A DNA stretch of 64,000 bases from contig SCTB01000026.1 of the NCBI GenBank assembly GCA_004297545.1, forward strand, positions 1 to 64,000, read 5' to 3'. Of the stretch, positions 1-11,200 are shown one piece after another. A program made the position numbers and the translations under genes. A model generated the notes under the pieces. It was not told where the DNA came from. It made no database searches and was given only the letters and a program-made list of their open reading frames with translations. Source of the stretch: Alphaproteobacteria bacterium (GTDB taxonomy: Bacteria > Pseudomonadota > Alphaproteobacteria > Micavibrionales > UBA2020). Numbering within the stretch: position 1 is the stretch's first letter; each line of letters begins with the position of its first letter.

Positions 1-2
1 GT

Positions 3-1427
3 TACCTACGGCACCTCGAACACAAGGATATCGCGCTGAACCGCTCGATGATCCCGCTTGGTTCCTGCACGATGAAACTGAACGCCACGGTCGAGATGAT
101 TCCCGTCACCTGGCCCGAATTCGGCGACATGCACCCCTTCGCGCCGCTCGATCAGGCGGAAGGCTACCGGCTGATGCTCAAGGACCTCGAGTCGAAGCTC
201 TGCGCCCTTACAGGTTTCGCCGCCGTATCGCTGCAGCCCAACGCCGGCAGTCAGGGCGAATACGCAGGCCTGCTGACCATACACGCCTTCCACGAAGCTC
301 AAGGGCAATCACACCGCAAGATATGCCTGATACCCTCCTCCGCGCATGGCACCAACCCGGCCTCGGCCGTCATGGCGGGCATGGAAGTCGTCATCGTCGC
401 CTGCGACGATAACGGCAACGTCGACCTGAAGGACCTGCGCGCGAAGGCGGAAGAGCACAAGCACAATCTCGCCGCGCTGATGGTCACCTATCCGTCGACG
501 CATGGCGTGTTCGAGGAGGAAATCCGCGAAATCTGCAAGATCATCCACGTCAACGGCGGGCAGGTTTACATGGACGGCGCGAATTTCAACGCGCTCGTCG
601 GCCTCGCCTGTCCGGCCAAGTTCGGCGCGGATGTCATGCACATGAACCTGCACAAGACCTTCTGCATTCCGCATGGCGGCGGCGGCCCCGGCATGGGCCC
701 CATCGGCGTGGCGGAACATCTGGCGCCTTTCCTGCCCGGCCACCCGCTGACGGTCGGCGTCGGCGGCGAGGAAGCCATCGGCCCCGTTTCGGCGGCGCCC
801 TGGGGTTCGGCTTCCATCCTCCCCATCTCCTGGGTTTACATCGCGCTGATGGGCTCGGAGGGCCTCAAGAAGGCGACGCAGGTCGCAATCCTGAACGCGA
901 ACTACATCGCCAAGCGCCTCGAAAAGCAGTACACGACGCTTTACAAGGGCAAGAACGGCTATGTCGCGCATGAGTGCATTCTCGATACGCGCGACTTCAA
1001 GAATACCGCCGGCATCAGCGTCGACGATATCGCCAAGCGCCTGATGGACTTCGGCTTCCACGCGCCCACCATGTCGTTCCCGGTTCCGGGAACGCTCATG
1101 ATCGAGCCCACGGAAAGCGAAAGCAAGGCGGAGCTCGACCGCTTCATCGAAGCGCTCAGCATCATCCGCAACGAGATCGCGAAAGTGGAAAAAGGCGAAT
1201 GGCCCAAGGGCAACAACGCGCTGCAGCTGGCGCCGCATACGCTGGCGGACCTCACGGCCGAAAAATGGGACCGCCCCTATTCTCGCCATGACGGGGCTTT
1301 CCCCTCCGCGAGCCTTATCGGCGACAAGTACTGGCCGCCCGTCAACCGCATCGACCATGCGGCCGGCGACCGGAACCTCGTCTGCTCCTGCCCGCCGCTC
1401 GAAAGCTACATGCAGGCGGCGGAGTGA
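3..1427 (+). CDS. gcvP: Glycine dehydrogenase (decarboxylating), P-protein C-terminal part; 5' end outside window
   Basis: Frame 3 is open from the window edge ([28 protein letters not shown]...); typical GcvP/GcvPB motifs, including [10 protein letters not shown] and [24 protein letters not shown]. Confidence 0.95.
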   Translation, partial: YLRHLEHKDIALNRSMIPLGSCTMKLNATVEMIPVTWPEFGDMHPFAPLDQAEGYRLMLKDLESKLCALTGFAAVSLQPNAGSQGEYAGLLTIHAFHEAQGQSHRKICLIPSSAHGTNPASAVMAGMEVVIVACDDNGNVDLKDLRAKAEEHKHNLAALMVTYPSTHGVFEEEIREICKIIHVNGGQVYMDGANFNALVGLACPAKFGADVMHMNLHKTFCIPHGGGGPGMGPIGVAEHLAPFLPGHPLTVGVGGEEAIGPVSAAPWGSASILPISWVYIALMGSEGLKKATQVAILNANYIAKRLEKQYTTLYKGKNGYVAHECILDTRDFKNTAGISVDDIAKRLMDFGFHAPTMSFPVPGTLMIEPTESESKAELDRFIEALSIIRNEIAKVEKGEWPKGNNALQLAPHTLADLTAEKWDRPYSRHDGAFPSASLIGDKYWPPVNRIDHAAGDRNLVCSCPPLESYMQAAE

Positions 1428-2455
1428 GGCGCTTCGCCGTCCTCTTTCTTGGCCTTGTTCTCGCAATTCCCGCGCGCGCCGAAGAACCGACGCTGCAGGA
1501 CCGCATTGCCGAGCAGGTCGCGCAGGCGAAGGAACGCCGATTCATCACCTTCAACGTCGAAAACGACATGTTCGGCGGCGGCACCGACCGCAACTACACG
1601 AGCGGCGTGCGCGTGACGTATTTCGACCTGGGCGCGCAGCCGCATCCGGTCTTTAAAAACATCAGCCGTATTTTCCCGACCTTCACGATCAACAAAACGA
1701 CCAGTGTTCATTACACGCTGGGCCAGAACCTTTATACGCCCAAGGATATCACGCAGGTGGTGCAGGCCCCAGACGACCATCCCTGGGCCGGGTTTCTTTA
1801 CGGCTCCGCCGGCCTGACCACCATTACCGGCAACCATATCGATGAGGCCGAAGTCACGCTGGGCGTCGTCGGCCCCGCGGCGCTCGGCCGCCAGACGCAA
1901 ACCTTCATCCACAAGTACATTTCGGACTCGCCAAAGCCGATGGGCTGGGACAACCAGCTGAAGAACGAGCCAGGGATTATCCTCGCCTGGCAGCGGCGCT
2001 GGCCGGGCCGTAAAATCTTCGATGCGGCGGGGCTCTACGGCGGGGCGGAGCCGCATTTCGGCATCACGCTCGGCAACATTTATACCTATGCGAACGCGGG
2101 CCTGGGTTTAAGGCTGTCGCCCATATCCGGGCGGTTTCAGGACGACCCCATCCGGGTGCGTCCCGCCATGCCCGGCACCGGCGCCTTCCTGCTGCCGGAC
2201 AAAACCTTCAGCTGGTATCTCTTCGGCGGTGTCGAGGGCCGCGCCGTGGCGCGCAACATCTTCCTGGACGGCAATACCTTCGCCGATAGCTACAGCGTCG
2301 ACAGGCAGCCCTTCGTGGCCGACGCCAATGCGGGCCTTGCCCTTACTTACGGCGACGTGCGCATGAGCTATGCTCTCACCTACCGCACGCATGAGTTTGA
2401 GACGCAGAACGGCGGGAATATCTTCGGCACCGTCAGCCTGGGATACAGGTTTTAG
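1424..2455 (+). CDS. LpxR-like outer-membrane lipid A deacylase family (DUF2219-type) protein
   Basis: Signal-peptide-like N-terminus ([18 protein letters not shown]); [25 protein letters not shown] motif typical of LpxR-family barrels; C-terminal SLGYRF. GTG start overlaps the gcvP stop (GTGA). Confidence 0.75.
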   Translation: MRRFAVLFLGLVLAIPARAEEPTLQDRIAEQVAQAKERRFITFNVENDMFGGGTDRNYTSGVRVTYFDLGAQPHPVFKNISRIFPTFTINKTTSVHYTLGQNLYTPKDITQVVQAPDDHPWAGFLYGSAGLTTITGNHIDEAEVTLGVVGPAALGRQTQTFIHKYISDSPKPMGWDNQLKNEPGIILAWQRRWPGRKIFDAAGLYGGAEPHFGITLGNIYTYANAGLGLRLSPISGRFQDDPIRVRPAMPGTGAFLLPDKTFSWYLFGGVEGRAVARNIFLDGNTFADSYSVDRQPFVADANAGLALTYGDVRMSYALTYRTHEFETQNGGNIFGTVSLGYRF

Positions 2456-2456
2456 G

Positions 2457-3005
2457 TTATTTCAGGTTTCCCGAAATCGCGTTCTGCGTGTCGGAAGATT
2501 TTTTCGCCACGTCCGATATCGTCTTCTGGGTCTTGGTCTGGCGCTCCTGATAGCCTTGCAGATTGAGCTGATCCTGCTCGTTCATTTCCGCGATGCTGTC
2601 CTTCTCGTCTTTCAGGTCCCCGATCGACCGCTTCTTCGCCTGGAGGCCGGCGGGAACGGTTTTGGGCGGCGGAATAATTTTTCCGGGAGGATCGGCACTG
2701 ACAGGCTTGGCATACCGCTGTGCTGCAGCGTCCCTTAACTTGCTTTTTTGAATCTTCATCTTTTGTTGCGCATCGCGCTCGGCTTTTTTCTTTTCATTCT
2801 GCTTTTTCAGCTGATCCATTTGGTCTTTGATATCCTGTTCGGAGTCCTGTGATGTTTCCATCATCACGTCGCTCACGGCTGTTTCGATATCCACGCCGGA
2901 AAAGCTTCCGGTGCCCATCGGGTCGTTCTGGGCCAGGGCGGGAGCGGGCGCGGAGACGACCAAAGCGGCAAGGGCCAGATGCGGCAGAAACCGGAGAATA
3001 TTCAT
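2457..3005 (-). CDS. Hypothetical secreted coiled-coil protein
   Basis: N-terminal signal peptide (MNILRFLPHLALAALVVSAPAPALAQ) followed by a charged, helical Q/K/E-rich sequence. Confidence 0.6.
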   Translation of the reverse strand: MNILRFLPHLALAALVVSAPAPALAQNDPMGTGSFSGVDIETAVSDVMMETSQDSEQDIKDQMDQLKKQNEKKKAERDAQQKMKIQKSKLRDAAAQRYAKPVSADPPGKIIPPPKTVPAGLQAKKRSIGDLKDEKDSIAEMNEQDQLNLQGYQERQTKTQKTISDVAKKSSDTQNAISGNLK

Positions 3006-3021
3006 GTTAAGGGCTTTCTTG

Positions 3022-3531
3022 TTAAAAGGAGCGCCGTCTCCGCGCGTCGGAAGCGCGGGTATAGGCTTTCACGCCGGCAGTAATATCATTTTGGGTGATG
3101 TCGTTCTTCTGCTCGACGGCGGGAACGGCGACGCCGTTGAAGGTGAACGACACTTTCGTTCCGAAGCGCCGCGAAACCCGCAGCGCGCTATGCACGGCTT
3201 CGGTGATGTCCCTCGCCTGCCTGGGCTCCCCGAAGCGGAATTCCGGGTCCTGGAAGCTTTTCACCTCGTAGAGATCGAAGCAGCAGCTGGCGTAAAACAA
3301 CTCATCCGCCTTCTGGGCCGCATCGTCGCTTTTGCGCAGCTGGATGCGCCCGTGCCCGTAGCTCACCGGCAACTGGTCGAGCCCCTGCCTGTCCATGAAG
3401 CGCAGGGACTGCCGAACGGCTTCCAGCTCATCGCCGCAGGCGCTGGCATCCACGCCCGTGATCTGGTCGGCGCGGACGGGCTTCAGCTCGCCCAGATCAT
3501 CGGCATCGGCGGAAATTTGTACTTTCAGCAT
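3022..3531 (-). CDS. Hypothetical protein
   Basis: 169-aa ORF, same strand as and adjacent to the preceding gene; no recognised family. Confidence 0.5.
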   Translation of the reverse strand: MLKVQISADADDLGELKPVRADQITGVDASACGDELEAVRQSLRFMDRQGLDQLPVSYGHGRIQLRKSDDAAQKADELFYASCCFDLYEVKSFQDPEFRFGEPRQARDITEAVHSALRVSRRFGTKVSFTFNGVAVPAVEQKNDITQNDITAGVKAYTRASDARRRRSF

Positions 3532-3694
3532 GGGAATCTCCTTGGGGCTTTTCTACCAGTAGCATAAAATTATGTCAACCGACGGTTCGTTTAGTCCAAA
3601 AAGTCAGTTGGTTAGACCAACTTAACTCCCATCTTCCAAAACTGCCCTGAATGTTTTAGTCTGCTGTCGCATTAAGACAAATGGTCAGGTGACA

Positions 3695-4816
3695 ATGTCC
3701 GCCGGTTTTCTCGCATTGATGCAACAGATGGCCGTGATGACGCAAAAGGCTGCCGTGCGCACGCTGGGCGTCGTGGGCGATGACCTTGCGGTCAGTTGCA
3801 ACCAGCTGATCGGCGGCCAGCCCGAGCGCAAGATCCCGATGGTATGGGCCGTCGTCAAGGGGTCCATGCGCAACAAGGCTATCCTGATCCCCTGCGCGCT
3901 GGCTTTGAGCTTCACCTTCCCGGCCGCGATCATGCCGGTGCTGGCGGCGGGCGGCGCGCTGCTGTGCTTCGACAGCATGGACAAGCTGATCCACAAAAAA
4001 CTGAAACCCCCGCCGGCGCAGGTGAGCGAAGCCTATGCCAACGACCATGCCGCCTGGGAAAAGCGGCACATCAAGCGGGCGCTCCGGACCGATCTGGTGC
4101 TGTCGGCGGAAATAACGACGGTGTCGCTCTGGACGGTCGCGGGCATGCCTTTCCTTGTGCAGCTGGGGACGCTGGTGGCGACCGGCATCGGCATGACGGC
4201 CGCGGTCTACGGCGTGGCGGCAGGCATTATCAAGATGGATGATATCGGCGCGGCGCTCCTGAAGACGAAGGGCAGCAACATATTCGCCCGGGCGGCGCGG
4301 GGCGCGGGCAGACTCATCGGCCATGCGGCGCCCAAAGTCATCAAGGTCATCGGGCACCTCGGCACCGCCGCGATGTTCCTCGTCGGCGGCGGCATGCTGG
4401 TGCACGGCATTCCGGGCGGCGAGCAGCTGATGACGAGCGCGCTCGGCGCGCTGACGACCAATACGATCGCGCAGGGCGCGCTGGCTATCCTCACGGAAAC
4501 CGCCGTGGGCCTCGTGGCCGGAATCGCCGCCATACCGGTCGCCAAAGTCGTGGCGCCGCCCTTGCGCAGGGGCTATGAATTCTGCGCGAAACTCGTGAAC
4601 AAACTGCGCCACCGCCGGCCGGAAGCCGAAGATGACACAGACGATGTCGCGGCGCCCGCCCCGGCACCTTTGTCCGAGCCAGCAAAGGACGCCCTGCAGA
4701 AGACGCCCGGTATCCGCGCGGACCTCAACAGCGCCGCGAACGACAACCGCTCCGCAGTTTCTGCAAAGGAAACGCCCAAGGCCGCCCCGCCCGCGCCCAG
4801 GCCGCCTGCTCCTTAA
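3695..4816 (+). CDS. DUF808 (YedI-like) family membrane protein, paralog 1
   Basis: GFLALMQQMAVMTQKAAVRTLGVVGDDLAVSCNQLIGGQPERKIPMVWAVVKGSMRNKAILIPCALALSF is typical of DUF808; several TM segments; Pro/Ala-rich tail. ATG at 3695 aligns with the start of the paralog. Confidence 0.8.
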   Translation: MSAGFLALMQQMAVMTQKAAVRTLGVVGDDLAVSCNQLIGGQPERKIPMVWAVVKGSMRNKAILIPCALALSFTFPAAIMPVLAAGGALLCFDSMDKLIHKKLKPPPAQVSEAYANDHAAWEKRHIKRALRTDLVLSAEITTVSLWTVAGMPFLVQLGTLVATGIGMTAAVYGVAAGIIKMDDIGAALLKTKGSNIFARAARGAGRLIGHAAPKVIKVIGHLGTAAMFLVGGGMLVHGIPGGEQLMTSALGALTTNTIAQGALAILTETAVGLVAGIAAIPVAKVVAPPLRRGYEFCAKLVNKLRHRRPEAEDDTDDVAAPAPAPLSEPAKDALQKTPGIRADLNSAANDNRSAVSAKETPKAAPPAPRPPAP

Positions 4817-4964
4817 CCTTTATTTACGCGATAAACGGCGAAACGCCTTGCGATTCCAGAGCCTTGGATACCCCGCTGTCTTAAGAACCGTTCGCGCTTT
4901 ACACCCCGCCAGAATCCATTATGCTATTACGCATTAGGAAAAATCCTTTGGCAGAAGGAGACCC

Positions 4965-6116
4965 ATGCCCGCGACCGGACTTTTAGCCCTGCTGGACGAT
5001 ATCGCCACCATGTCCAAAATCGCCGCCCAGAAAACGGCGGCCATCTCGGGCGATGATCTCGCGGTCAATTCCAAGACGCTGGTCGGCATCGACCCGAAAC
5101 GCGAACTGCCGATCGTCTACAAGGTCGCCAAGGGCTCGCTGAGAAACAAGTGCATCCTGATCCCCTCCGCGCTCGCGCTGAACTTTTTCGCGCCCTGGGC
5201 GATTCTGCCGCTGCTGACGCTGGGCGGCGCTTACCTGTGCTATGAGGGCATCGAAAAACTGGTGCACAAGGACGATCACGGCAAGGACGCGGCTACCGCG
5301 CCCGCCGACATGAAAGAGCTCGAGAAAAAGAAGATCGCGAGCGCGATCAAGACCGACCTGATCTTGTCCGCCGAAATCACCGTGGTCACGCTGGGCGCCG
5401 TCGCGGCCGCGCCCTTTATCACGCAGGTGGCCGTGCTGGGCGCCATCGGACTTGCGATGACGGTCGGAATTTACGGCCTCGTCGGCGGCATCGTCAAGCT
5501 CGACGACATCGGCCTGCACATGGCGAAGAAAAAAGGCGAGAGCCCGCATGCGAAGTTCGTGCGCAAATGCGGCAATGCGCTCGTCAATGCCGTACCCCCG
5601 CTGATGAAGGGCATTTCCGTCGTCGGCACCGCCGCGATGTTCATGGTGGGCGGCCAGCTGGTGCTGCACGGCATTCCCGCGGTCGGCCATGCGCTGACGC
5701 ATTTCATCGAGGGCGCGATCGCGTCAGGATTTTTGCAGGGCGCGGCCACGACCGCCTGCTCCATCGTGGCCGGCATCGCCACGGGCCTCGCCTGCATCCC
5801 GGCCGTGAAAGTGCTGGAAAAGCCGATGGCCTTCGTCGTCGACAAGATGGCGGATGTCATCGCCCCCGTCGCGAAAGTCGTCAGGAAGGCGATAAAGCCG
5901 CTGTTGAACGTCTTTAAAAAAAAGCGAAATCCCGACGCAGAAGAGACTAAAGTCACGGCGCCCCCGCCGCCGCACCCCGACGAACCCGTGATGGTGCTGC
6001 AATTCGCGCCGGATGCATCGAAAGCGCTGAACGCCGCGGCTGCGAAGCCGGCGAATGATGAGAAGCCTGCTGCTGTGGATAAAAAACCACCAGCGCAGAA
6101 AACTCCCGCACCATAA
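4965..6116 (+). CDS. DUF808 (YedI-like) family membrane protein, paralog 2
   Basis: Collinear with the preceding ORF (GLLALLDDIATMSKIAAQKTAAISGDDLAVNSKTLVGIDPKRELPIVYKVAKGSLRNKCILIPSALAL). Confidence 0.82.
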   Translation: MPATGLLALLDDIATMSKIAAQKTAAISGDDLAVNSKTLVGIDPKRELPIVYKVAKGSLRNKCILIPSALALNFFAPWAILPLLTLGGAYLCYEGIEKLVHKDDHGKDAATAPADMKELEKKKIASAIKTDLILSAEITVVTLGAVAAAPFITQVAVLGAIGLAMTVGIYGLVGGIVKLDDIGLHMAKKKGESPHAKFVRKCGNALVNAVPPLMKGISVVGTAAMFMVGGQLVLHGIPAVGHALTHFIEGAIASGFLQGAATTACSIVAGIATGLACIPAVKVLEKPMAFVVDKMADVIAPVAKVVRKAIKPLLNVFKKKRNPDAEETKVTAPPPPHPDEPVMVLQFAPDASKALNAAAAKPANDEKPAAVDKKPPAQKTPAP

Positions 6117-6123
6117 ACACTTT

Positions 6124-6243
6124 CGTCACCCCCGCTTTATGCGGGGGGCTGGAGGCGCGTCTGCGCCGTCTTATGAATCCACATACGCAGTTACATGACG
6201 CGCAGACGCGCTTCCGGATGCCCGCGCAAGGCGGGCATGACGA
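6124..6243. repeat. Dispersed palindromic repeat, copy A
   Basis: Ends cgtcacccccgc.../...gcccgcgcaaggcgggcatgacg are near-inverted; interior gcgcgtctgcgc/gcgcagacgcgc; same family as 18404, 19431 and 45757. Confidence 0.75.
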
Positions 6244-6265
6244 TGCTGTTAGAATTTAAAATTCT

Positions 6266-6556
6266 TCAAGGCATGAACGGAAAATAAAACCCGTCGTTTC
6301 CCTGCCGCTTCTGCTGCCGTTTGAAACGCGCGGCGAGGTCGTGAACCGGGCGGCCGGGGCGCGCGCGCCAGACGGTCTTGAATTTCGCGCGTAAGGTCAC
6401 AAGATCGTCGATCTCGCCGTCGCGGCGGTACTCATCCTGCCGCAGCGCCTTGATGGTGCGGTTGATCTCGGAGATGCCGTGGCGCAGGTCCTTTTCCGAC
6501 ATCTGCCGGAAATCGGGATTGAGATCGGGAATGCGAATCTCTTTGTCCTTGCGCAT
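6266..6556 (-). CDS. Hypothetical protein, 'ARPGR-HD-AAR' family, short form
   Basis: PDFRQMSEKDLRHGISEINRTIKALRQ...LRAKFKTVWRARPGRPVHDLAARFKRQQKR; paralogous to 6560..7039 and 7481..7921. Confidence 0.65.
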   Translation of the reverse strand: MRKDKEIRIPDLNPDFRQMSEKDLRHGISEINRTIKALRQDEYRRDGEIDDLVTLRAKFKTVWRARPGRPVHDLAARFKRQQKRQGNDGFYFPFMP

Positions 6557-6559
6557 CGC

Positions 6560-7039
6560 TTACCTGCCGAAGCCGGGAAACTTGAACTTGCGCCCGGCCT
6601 TCCTGCGCGTTTTTTCTTTCTCGCGCCGAGCCGCAACATCGTGAAAGGCGCGGCCGGGTCGCGCGCGGTAAACCGTCTTGAATTTGTGCCGCAGCTCTTC
6701 GGCCTTCGCGAGAAAATTGTTGCTCATCGCGGCGCCGGCGGCGGGCTCGATGGTGAGCATCGTCGAGGTTGCGGCGACGAGGAGCGCCGCGGGCGGAAAA
6801 ATCACGCTGATCGCGGCGGTCGCCGCGGTGCCCGCGCCCCAGGACACCCACAGCCGCTTGCTCTGCGTTTTCTGGAATTCCTTCAGCTTCTTGATGATTT
6901 TATTCAGCTCGGAAATGCCCTCGCGCAGATCCGCGATGGTCATCTTGCGAAAATCGGGGTTCGGCTCGTCGCTCAACTGCATTTCCAATGATGTTAAAAG
7001 CTGTGCCTGAAGTTTATCCCGCCGCGCGGAAGACGCCAA
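6560..7039 (-). CDS. Hypothetical membrane protein, 'ARPGR-HD-AAR' family, long form
   Basis: PDFRKMTIADLREGISELNKIIKKLKE...RHKFKTVYRARPGRAFHDVAARREKEK, with a central hydrophobic segment. Confidence 0.65.
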   Translation of the reverse strand: MASSARRDKLQAQLLTSLEMQLSDEPNPDFRKMTIADLREGISELNKIIKKLKEFQKTQSKRLWVSWGAGTAATAAISVIFPPAALLVAATSTMLTIEPAAGAAMSNNFLAKAEELRHKFKTVYRARPGRAFHDVAARREKEKTRRKAGRKFKFPGFGR

Positions 7040-7108
7040 GCCTTAGCCGCTTTTGCCATAAGTGATTGCGGTTTACAAAGGGGGCCAAACCAACACATAA
7101 TTAAAACC

Positions 7109-7348
7109 ATGGAAGACGAAGACCCGCAAACCGAAGCATTGCGCAAACAACTCCGCGAGGAACTGGGCTCCGCCGCCGCGCAGCAGAAAAAACGCATGGG
7201 CGCGTTTTCGATTATTTTCACGACGCTCTGCCTGCTGACGCCGTTTGCGGTCTACATGCTCTTCGTCTGGAAATCGCACGACTTCCACAACACGGATGAA
7301 TTTTTGCGCTGGCTGAAGACGTGCTTCAACTCGAAGTGCCCGTCATAA
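7109..7348 (+). CDS. Hypothetical small membrane protein
   Basis: 79-aa ORF; charged N-terminus and one TM segment (IIFTTLCLLTPFAVYMLFVW). Confidence 0.5.
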   Translation: MEDEDPQTEALRKQLREELGSAAAQQKKRMGAFSIIFTTLCLLTPFAVYMLFVWKSHDFHNTDEFLRWLKTCFNSKCPS

Positions 7349-7352
7349 ATCC

Positions 7353-7460
7353 AAACGCCACCCCGATGAAAATCGGGGTCCAGTTTATATAACTTCTACC
7401 GCTGAATATTGAGGTAGAAAATTCACATACTGGACCCCGATTTTCATCGGGGTGGCGTTT
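7353..7460. repeat. 108-bp element with perfect 32-bp terminal inverted repeats
   Basis: 7353-7384 aaacgccaccccgatgaaaatcggggtccagt is the exact reverse complement of 7429-7460; the loop holds a nested ttctacc/ggtagaa pair. Confidence 0.85.
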
Positions 7461-7480
7461 CTATTGGAACGACGTTTGCT

Positions 7481-7921
7481 CTAAATTCCCGATTTCGGCC
7501 CGCGGAACCAGCCGCGCGATTTGCGCCGCTGTTCTTCGCGCTTCACGCGCGCCGCGATGTCGTGGAAGCTGCGGCCGGGACGTGCGCGCCAGATGTCCTT
7601 ATAGCTGCGCTGCAGCTTCTCCGCGTCTGAAACAAGGTTGCGGCCGAGCAGCATCGCCGCCTCGCGCGGGACGGGGCTGGGCATATCGGCGATGCGCATG
7701 ACGAGCGCCGCGCCCGGAAAGAACCGCGACGCGGCCTCCGCCCCCGGCGTTCCCTCGGCCCAGAGGCGCAGGTGACGCGTATCGCCCGTGTCCCGGAAGC
7801 GCCTGAGATCGCGCGCAAGCTCGCTCAACACCATCACGCCCGCGCGCAGATCGGCGGCAGACATATGCCTGAAATCGGGCGTGGAGGCGCTATGGAAGGG
7901 GTTATGGGACATGCGGGGCAA
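7481..7921 (-). CDS. Hypothetical protein, 'ARPGR-HD-AAR' family, long form
   Basis: PDFRHMSAADLRAGVMVLSELARDLRRF...RSYKDIWRARPGRSFHDIAARVKREEQRRKSRG. Confidence 0.65.
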   Translation of the reverse strand: MPRMSHNPFHSASTPDFRHMSAADLRAGVMVLSELARDLRRFRDTGDTRHLRLWAEGTPGAEAASRFFPGAALVMRIADMPSPVPREAAMLLGRNLVSDAEKLQRSYKDIWRARPGRSFHDIAARVKREEQRRKSRGWFRGPKSGI

Positions 7922-8294
7922 TGTACTCCCCTATGCCCGCCTGCGCAACAGCGCGACGCAAAAAGGGCCTAAAACGCCCTAAAACGCACAGGAAACCCCT
8001 GTAAACAGCGGGTTTAAAGCATGTCAGGAGCGCCCCGGGAGCACATACTCAGCACGTAACAAGCGATGCAGAAGCGGCCCGAAAACACCCCTGGAGCGAA
8101 GTATCTGCAGACATGCCGCTTAAATTTGCCATAATCCGTTTCAAACTGGGAATTTGCCTCTTCCTTGCTACCCGCTTCCTCATTTCTATTCCAATCGCAT
8201 CCGCTGGCGGTAGAAAACTCTCGTTAAATCTACCTTTGCCGCGTCCCGTGCCTTATAACAATAGCATCATCAAGACCTACAAGTGTGTTTGGGA

Positions 8295-11200
8295 ATGACG
8301 CGACCACGCAAAAAGCTTTCTCCATTTGAGGAAGGATTGGTAAAGGCCGAGCGACAAATCAAAGCCGCTAAGAGTCCCGAATTGGGTCTTTTAACAGTCA
8401 GAAATACAGTGGCGCTTCAGCAAATGCCCCAAGTTCTTCATACTCTTCTTGGTAAGAAGAATATTGAGGAGATCATAAATGCGAATGCCTACCCCGCAGA
8501 ATATAGGCAACTAAAGAAAAGTAGGAATTTTGTAAGTAAAGAATTTAGACGTGATGCCCTATGGCTTGCAAGCTCACTTTGCAATGAGCGAGCAAGACTC
8601 TCTAAATTTTTGGGAATGAAGAATGAGTTTGAAAAACTAGTATTAAATTCGGATTTCATTGCCGCCGAGAATCTTCTCGATGAAGTCGACAAATTATTTG
8701 GCAAATCAATTTGGTACATTGAAAATAGAATCTCCATTGTCGAGAAGACAAAGGGTATCGAAGCCCAACAGGTGTACGCCAGTGAAATTTATAATGATCA
8801 GCAGATAAACTATGACGTCAGGCTTCTGACCTACTTTTTCAGCCGGCGGCTGGAACCAAGTATTTCCTTTAGAAGACTAGTACATGATATTAATGACGTT
8901 CTCTCCCGCATTTCAGTTCCCGAAAGAGACCGAGAGTACCTAGGCTTTCATATTCTTCCATTTCAGGGAATAAGCAACGAGGATCATCTAAGCTACATTA
9001 TCTCAAAAGAATGTAACTCAGCAATAATTGACAAGTATTTGACGCTCAATACAGTTCTAAAACACGTTCTAGCCGATACCGACTTTAAACACCTTCGACG
9101 CGACACAAGACTGATTGTTAAAGAGTTAGCTCACTGCGGCGATGACGCTCTTATACAAAATCTGACTTATCTTTTTGGAGAGAATGATACCGTCCCACAT
9201 AGAACAGCAGAAATTGCAGGGCAGGTCTTGCAAGCTCTCGATGATTATTCCATCGGCGCCTATGATGAATCGACCAAGAAATTTGCCGCAATTATCGCCA
9301 CACGTCCTGATCTCGTTGAGCTATTCGAAGCCAAAATTAAGGCTGATGTCTATGCGAAGAACGATGTTGTTGGCATAACATTCGGCGACAGGCTTCAGCG
9401 ACTGATGAGGGAAATATTTATCAAAGCCGACACGTCTGAATCAGCCGTTGAGGAGCTGAATAAAAATGTTATGTCCTTTGCCTCACATTCATGGGTCACA
9501 CATATCCTTTCTTTTCTTCAACGAGACGGACGAAAAATTTGGCGGGAAGACACACACCCCTTCACTATCCAGTCTGGATTGTCCGGGTACCTTCTAAACC
9601 CTTGGCAGAGCCAAATCTTCTTCCAATTGGGCCAAGAAGGCCTGCTACAGGCTCTTTTTCCAGGTAAAATCGATATCTCGCCGACATTACGCCTTCAAAG
9701 AATTCAATCCGTCGTCCTGCCAGAGTTTGAGCAGCAACTCGCCTTTATGGATCTGCCCGAAGATAGAAAAAATAAATATCTTTGTATTAAGCTAATTGAA
9801 TGCGGCCAATTCGATCGGGCAATTCCCATTCTTGAGGGGATGCTTACCGTCAGCCACGAGCGGCCAGTATATTACGACGCTCTGAGATATTTATCTCACT
9901 GCTACATCAAGGTGGGAAATAGCATTGACAAGTGCCTGAACTTGGTTGTGGGTGCCTACCTTCAGAATGCTTCAGTGTACATGTCTTTGCCTATATCGGA
10001 ATTAGCGGAGCTCATTGAAAAGCCCGATTTCCAAAACTTTCGCGGTAGTGTGTCTTGGCCTATTTTGAATGAAATTCTTTATAGGCACTTTGAAAATGTA
10101 AGCGAAGATGCGCGAACCTATGCATATGAAGATTTTCTCGAGTCCGTTCCTGTCCGAAGGCCGCACCAATTGTCGGATTTCGTTGATCGTTTTGACCGCG
10201 ACGCACTTGTCTTCTTTTTGCACAAGGTTTGCGTTCCGCAAGTCATGGATATGGCACCCGGGTTCAAAGATGCCAAAGCCGTTTTCGAAGAACGCATTAA
10301 AGTTTGTCAGTTGCTGGGGGAAATTGATAGCCCAAACGCCTCTATTTACATCACTGAATTAAAGGATATCACAGAGCGTATAACCATTAAGGAACTTACA
10401 CGGCACGTTGAGCAAAGCAAAATATACGTCGACGTGAGTGGCATTCGTCTGAAGTTAGGTAGATCCCTGGAAGAAACCTACAAGAGATACATTCATCTCA
10501 AAACAAACCCAAAACTGGAGATGCCCCTCGATTTCCTTGATCAGATACTAAAGAATTGGGATCAAAATGTTGCGACGAATATTCTGCGAGCAAGTCGACG
10601 CGAAAGCATTTATATAATGCACATGATGATTGAAGACATCAAAAAACTCTTCATCTCCTCAAGTGAATTCGGCTTGGTCTTCTATTTGAGTACTCGGATT
10701 AGACATGGAACACTTTGGGGCCAATTAAGAAGCACACTGGATGCCCATAATCTCGTTACCGTTGAGAATTCCAAAGATAAGGATACTAAGGCAAAGGATT
10801 CAAAAGCAAAGGTTTACAAAGACAATGCTTATTGGCATACAAAATTTTTAAACTCTTCTAAAGAACCCGCGCTCCAGTCTTTGTTAAAGACCTTCTCAAA
10901 AAACTTTGATGAATTGATATTGAATGTAAATACGAATTGGCTACAGATAAAATCTCCCGAAAAACCAGATGGGTTATTTAACTATGATTATGCCGCCGTC
11001 GGCACTTATTACTCGAATGTCGTCCGTAAAGTGACAGAGACAACTACGTACGAAGAATTTTTGGATATTGTTTTTGATGAGTTATGGAGTATTACCGAAG
11101 AAAACCTTTCTCAAATCCGACAGAGACTCAAGTACGAATTGGAACCTCAAATCATTGCACTGCTGAATAAATTGAGAGGTGATTTTGCAGCAACATTCGT

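Noticed and set aside
8113-8298. 61-aa plus-strand ORF upstream of the Detocs genes
   Set aside because: Short, no motif, lies in the AT-rich promoter region; not supported as coding.
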